Assembly: GCA_934533135.1 (NCBI GenBank)
Contig: CAKTBG010000037.1
Location: forward strand, 1 to 17,259
Source of the DNA: an uncultured Faecalibacterium sp.
Lineage (GTDB): Bacteria; Bacillota; Clostridia; Oscillospirales; Ruminococcaceae
Direction: 5' to 3'
Length of the DNA stretch: 17,259 bases
The notes under the pieces are model-generated. The model saw nothing but the letters and a program-made list of their open reading frames with translations. It searched no databases and had not been told where the DNA came from. The translations under genes and the position numbers were made by a program. Positions 14,282 to 17,259 of the stretch are shown here, one piece after another (positions within the stretch are counted from its first letter, which is position 1; every line of letters begins with the position of its first letter).

Positions 14282-14320
14282 AAAAAAGGAACGAGTCCGC
14301 TGAGACTCGTTCCTTTTTTT
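14282..14320. terminator. Terminator of the rnf operon
   Basis: A perfect 16-bp stem (14282-14297 with 14304-14319) with a 6-nt loop and A/T runs on both sides, starting 17 nt after the rnfB stop codon. It is symmetrical enough to work in both directions. Confidence 0.92.
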
Positions 14321-14335
14321 AGCAGATGCTTTGGA

Positions 14336-15223
14336 TCATTCCGCTGCCTTGGGAGCCTCGGTCGTTTCCGCAGGCTTCTCGGCAGGCTTGGGAGCCGCCG
14401 GTTTCACCACAGGCTTCGGAGGATTGGGATCGTCCTTCAGCGGGAAGAGGATGATGTGCTTCGGGCACTTCTGGGCGCACATTCCGCAGCCCTTGCACTT
14501 GTCATAGTCGATGCGTGCCACGCCGTTCTCGACATGGATGGCGTCGAACTTACAGGTGCGCTCGCACATCCCGCAGGCAATGCAGGAGGTGGTACAGACT
14601 TTCATGGCCACAGGGCCCTTATCCTGATTGGAGCACAGGACGACCGGCTTGCGCGGGCCGCCTGCGTCGATCATGATGACCTTCTTGGGGCAGATGTTGG
14701 CGCAGGCACCGCAGCCGGTACATTTGTCCTTATCCACCTTTGCCACGCCGTCCACGATGTGAATGGCATCGAACTTGCAGACCTTGGTGCAATCGCCCAA
14801 ACCAATGCAGGCGAAGGTGCAGGTCTTGGGGCCGCCGTAGAGCGCAGCAGCCGCTGCACAGCTCTGGATGCCCTTGTAGTCGTAGCTGGGCTTGCAGTGC
14901 TCAGAATTGCCCTGACACTGCACGACCGCTTTCTTTTCGACGGCACTGGCCTCACCGCCCATGATCTTGGCGATGGCAGCCGCCGCTTTGGGGCCGCCGG
15001 GGGCACATTTGTCGCAGGGTACGCCGTCCATGACGACAGCCTTTGCATAGTCGGAGCAGCCGGCATAGCCGCAGCCGCCACAGTTTGCGCCTGCCAGACA
15101 GGAGGCGACTTCTTCGATGCGAGGATCCTCCTCGACCGCCATGAACTTGGCGGCAGCGACCAGAACGATCGCGCCCACCGCGCCCACAATGGTGCAGAGG
15201 ATAACAGCCGATACAATATTCAT
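14336..15223 (-). CDS. rnfB: Rnf complex subunit RnfB (polyferredoxin)
   Basis: Membrane-anchored electron-entry subunit that takes electrons from reduced ferredoxin. 295 residues: an N-terminal membrane helix (about 5-26), an Fe4S domain with Cys48, 51, 56 and 73, a middle group (Cys103, 110, 122), then ferredoxin-like sets at Cys135/139/145/149, 168/171/174/178, 214/217/220/224 and 243/246/249/253. This is more clusters than the E. coli RsxB type and fits the clostridial form. A Pro/Ala/Lys/Glu-rich tail (about 265-295) follows the last cluster. GGAGG precedes the ATG at 15223. It is the last gene of the operon, 16 nt after rnfA, and is followed by a terminator. Confidence 0.95.
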   Translation of the reverse strand: MNIVSAVILCTIVGAVGAIVLVAAAKFMAVEEDPRIEEVASCLAGANCGGCGYAGCSDYAKAVVMDGVPCDKCAPGGPKAAAAIAKIMGGEASAVEKKAVVQCQGNSEHCKPSYDYKGIQSCAAAAALYGGPKTCTFACIGLGDCTKVCKFDAIHIVDGVAKVDKDKCTGCGACANICPKKVIMIDAGGPRKPVVLCSNQDKGPVAMKVCTTSCIACGMCERTCKFDAIHVENGVARIDYDKCKGCGMCAQKCPKHIILFPLKDDPNPPKPVVKPAAPKPAEKPAETTEAPKAAE

Positions 15224-15239
15224 AGTTCTGTTTCCTCCC

Positions 15240-15872
15240 TTAGAGCGTCACGTTGAACAGATTTTCGACGATGCCGCCGAAGCCCATGAAGGACAGGCTG
15301 GTGATGGCTGCTGCAATCAGCGTGATGGGCAGACCCTTGAAGGGTGCCGGGGGATCGCAGGCCTCCACGCGCTTGCGCACGCCGCTGAACATGACCATGG
15401 CCAGCATGAAGCCGACGCCTGCACCGATGGCGCAGATCAGAGCCTCAATGTAAGCAACGCCGAAACCCAGCGTCTCCACGTCTGCGCCGTAATCGCTGAC
15501 GACCAGAATGGTGACTGCCAGCACGCAGCAGTTGGTGGTGATCAGGGGCAGATACACGCCCAGAGAGTTGTACAGTGCGACGATGTATTTCTTCAGGAAG
15601 ATCTCGATGAACTGAACCAGAACGGCGATGACCAGAATGAAGACGATGGTCTGCAGATACTCCAGCTTGGCCGGGTTCAGGATGAAGATCTGGATCGGGA
15701 ACGTGACAGCCGTTGCCACAAACATGACGAAGATAACGGCACCGGACATACCAACGGCAGAGTCCAGCTTCTTAGAAACGCCCAAGAACGGGCAGATGCC
15801 ATAGAACTTCACCAGCACGTAGTTGTTGACAAGGATCATGCTGAAGAAGATGGCGGCAAGTTTGACGAGCAT
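15240..15872 (-). CDS. rnfA: Rnf complex subunit RnfA
   Basis: Integral membrane subunit of the ion-pumping ferredoxin:NAD+ oxidoreductase. 210 residues with about six hydrophobic helices. The segments ILVNNYVLVKFYGICPFLGVSKK (14-36 region) and LPLITTNCCVLA (112-123) contain the conserved cysteines that, in known Rnf/Nqr structures, hold an iron centre between RnfA and RnfE inside the membrane. GGAGG lies within the end of rnfE, and the two genes are only 4 nt apart, indicating coupled translation. Length is slightly above the usual 190-200. Confidence 0.96.
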   Translation of the reverse strand: MLVKLAAIFFSMILVNNYVLVKFYGICPFLGVSKKLDSAVGMSGAVIFVMFVATAVTFPIQIFILNPAKLEYLQTIVFILVIAVLVQFIEIFLKKYIVALYNSLGVYLPLITTNCCVLAVTILVVSDYGADVETLGFGVAYIEALICAIGAGVGFMLAMVMFSGVRKRVEACDPPAPFKGLPITLIAAAITSLSFMGFGGIVENLFNVTL

Positions 15873-15876
15873 CTTA

Positions 15877-16536
15877 TTAGCCCTCCTTCTTCAGATTGTC
15901 GATGTCACAGCAGCTCTTGCGCTCAATGCGGGCGTCGAGCTTGCCTTCCAGCCAGACGCAGCCGGCCATCAGCACACCGTAGCAGAAGAATGCGCCGGGA
16001 GCCTGCGTCATGATGCTCATCTTGGCCATGCTCTCGGGCAGGATCTGGAAGCCCAGCCAAGTGCCGCTGCCAAGGATCTCACGGATGGAGGCCATCAGCA
16101 CAACGGTCAGGGTGTAGCCGATGCCCATGCCGATGCCGTCCAGTGCGGAATCCACCACGCTGTTCTTGCAGGCGAACATCTCCGCACGGCCGAGGATGAT
16201 GCAGTTGACGACGATCAGGGGCAGGAACACGCCCAGCGCGTTGTACAGGCTGTCCATGTAGGCGTGCATGAACATCTGAACGATGGTCACGAAGCCTGCG
16301 ATGATGACGATGTAGCAGGGCAGATGGACTTTTGCGGGGATGACATTGCGCAGCAGCGAGATCAGGATGTTGGCGCAGACCAGCACGAAGGTGAACGCTG
16401 CGCCCATGCCCAGTGCGCTGGAAACCGCTGTGGTAACTGCCAGACAGGAGCAGGTACCCAGCACCAGACGCAGGACGGGGTTTTCTTTGATGATACCGTT
16501 GGTAAGGATGCTTACCTTGGACTTCTTTTCTTCCAT
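15877..16536 (-). CDS. rnfE: Rnf complex subunit RnfE
   Basis: Membrane subunit that pairs with RnfA. 219 residues, about six helices. NPVLRLVLGTCSCLAVTT (19-36) and LPLIVVNCIILGRAE (105-119) are the paralogous cysteine-bearing helices matching those of RnfA, in opposite topology. The C-terminus is hydrophilic (ARIERKSCCDIDNLKKEG). AAGGAGG lies about 10 nt before the ATG at 16536, and rnfG ends 16 nt upstream. Confidence 0.96.
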   Translation of the reverse strand: MEEKKSKVSILTNGIIKENPVLRLVLGTCSCLAVTTAVSSALGMGAAFTFVLVCANILISLLRNVIPAKVHLPCYIVIIAGFVTIVQMFMHAYMDSLYNALGVFLPLIVVNCIILGRAEMFACKNSVVDSALDGIGMGIGYTLTVVLMASIREILGSGTWLGFQILPESMAKMSIMTQAPGAFFCYGVLMAGCVWLEGKLDARIERKSCCDIDNLKKEG

Positions 16537-16552
16537 TTCTTACCAACCTCCT

Positions 16553-17101
16553 TTATGCCAGCTCGTTGTAGCAGCTGATGCAGTCGTTGATGGCAGCAAA
16601 CAGAGCGGTGGACGAAATGGTTGCGCCGCTGTAAGCGTCGTAATCCTGATTCATCACGATGTTCTGGGTGCCGTCCATGCCATTGAACTGTGCCAGATAA
16701 TCGGCCTTGGCAACGTTGCTGCCGATGCCGCTGGTCTGGGTGGTCGCATCGACCCAGATGCCGGTGACCTTGCCCTCGGCATCAAAGCCCATGATGACGG
16801 TCAGGATGCCGCCGTCGAAACCGGACTCGCCGGCTTTGACCGCGATGCTGCCGTCCTCGGCCTTGACCGCGCCGGAAACATTGGCGGTGGTGTAGCCGGT
16901 GAGCTCTTCCAGCGTAGAAGCGTCGGAAACGTTGGGCATGACCTCAACGTATGCGGCCAGCGTTGCGGCTCTCTCGTTTGCTGCGATGACCGGAGCCGTC
17001 ATCGAGTTGACGATCGCCAGCAGCAGGCTGACGACCAGCGCGATCACGCTCAGTACGACGACCGGTTTGACCGTGCTCTCCCAATTAGAAGACTTATTCA
17101 T
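16553..17101 (-). CDS. rnfG: Rnf complex subunit RnfG (covalent FMN)
   Basis: Membrane-anchored FMN-binding subunit, 182 residues. A single helix (about 12-32) is followed by an extracytoplasmic FMN-binding domain. SGATISS (158-164) is the flavinylation motif, with Thr161 expected to carry FMN through a phosphoester bond added by ApbE. Two cysteines (Cys174, Cys177) follow near the end. Its ATG overlaps the rnfD stop codon (ATGA), and a GGAGG ribosome site lies within the end of rnfD. No apbE gene is visible in the window. Confidence 0.95.
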   Translation of the reverse strand: MNKSSNWESTVKPVVVLSVIALVVSLLLAIVNSMTAPVIAANERAATLAAYVEVMPNVSDASTLEELTGYTTANVSGAVKAEDGSIAVKAGESGFDGGILTVIMGFDAEGKVTGIWVDATTQTSGIGSNVAKADYLAQFNGMDGTQNIVMNQDYDAYSGATISSTALFAAINDCISCYNELA

Positions 17102-17259
17102 TTGCCAGCACCCTCCTTTGCAGGTTTTGCGGGCTTGACATAGCCATACGGCGTCTGACGGGTCAGGTCATTGATGTAAGGAACCCACAGGTTCATGAAC
17201 AGCAGCGCGAAGGACACGCCCTCGGTGTAGCTGCCCCAGTAACGGATGGCAAAGGTCAC
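17098..17259 (-). CDS. rnfD: Rnf complex subunit RnfD, C-terminal fragment
   Basis: The last 53 codons of a gene cut by the window edge. They read RYWGSYTEGVSFALLFMNLW and then VPYINDLTRQTPYG, the typical final helix and tail of RnfD; the YTEGVSFA motif is well conserved in RnfD/NqrB. The tail is extended by a Lys/Ala/Pro-rich stretch (VKPAKPAKEGAGK). The stop codon (17098-17100) overlaps the rnfG start. RnfD carries a covalent FMN in the membrane, but that motif is outside the window. Confidence 0.93.
   Translation of the reverse strand: MTFAIRYWGSYTEGVSFALLFMNLWVPYINDLTRQTPYGYVKPAKPAKEGAGK

Noticed and set aside
13394..15256. A 620-codon open frame on the plus strand
   Set aside because: It runs antisense across the MFS gene, the terminator and rnfB, all well supported. 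The product is His/Gln/Gly-rich with no domain.

Overview
The window comes from a GC-rich bacterial chromosome, most likely a gut member of the Bacillota (Clostridia, Oscillospiraceae, Faecalibacterium-like). The basis is strong AGGAGG-type ribosome sites, TTGACA/TATAAT promoters, a CIRCE heat-shock operator ahead of clpB, a clostridial-order rnf operon, and small palindromic repeats and IS200/IS605-type ends of a kind I associate with that group. The genus is an inference from gene content and style, not from a search.

Left part (1-3750): the right end of an IS200/IS605-like element (1-75), then two leftward sulfur genes: an L-cysteine desulfidase of the CyuA/YhaM family (167-1531) and cysteine synthase cysK (1748-2680). 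A divergent promoter region (2766-2880) separates cysK from a rightward Rrf2-family regulator with three cysteines (3218-3649). Two matched 23-bp sites of the form AAACC-N13-GGTTT sit at the two divergent promoters. The regulator gene is bracketed by two copies of a palindromic repeat (2889-3191 and 3669-3739).

Middle (3750-11360): clpB (3933-6545) with a consensus-like promoter and CIRCE; a CNNM/CorC-type CBS-domain membrane protein (6722-8053); a GNAT acetyltransferase (8196-8660); then, leftward, a DegV-family fatty-acid-binding protein (8793-9695) downstream of adenylosuccinate synthase purA (9739-11031). A solo arm of the same palindromic repeat lies between purA and a small DUF896 gene (11354-11557).

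Right part (11360-17259): queH (11633-12265) is divergent from the DUF896 gene. Its last codons and stop lie in the left-end hairpin of a roughly 254-bp non-coding IS200/IS605-like remnant (12248-12501), whose right end matches positions 1-75. Next come an AT-rich GNAT gene (12539-13060) and an MFS permease (13118-14254), both leftward. A strong bidirectional terminator then marks the end of a leftward rnf operon: rnfD (partial), rnfG, rnfE, rnfA, rnfB. This operon encodes the membrane ferredoxin:NAD+ oxidoreductase of energy conservation; rnfC would lie beyond the right edge.

Most genes are ordinary housekeeping genes. The less ordinary content is non-coding: the paired operator-like sites, a repeat family whose stems vary while staying paired, and two IS200/IS605-like ends, one of which supplies the queH stop codon. 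No tRNA, rRNA, CRISPR array or phage gene was seen.
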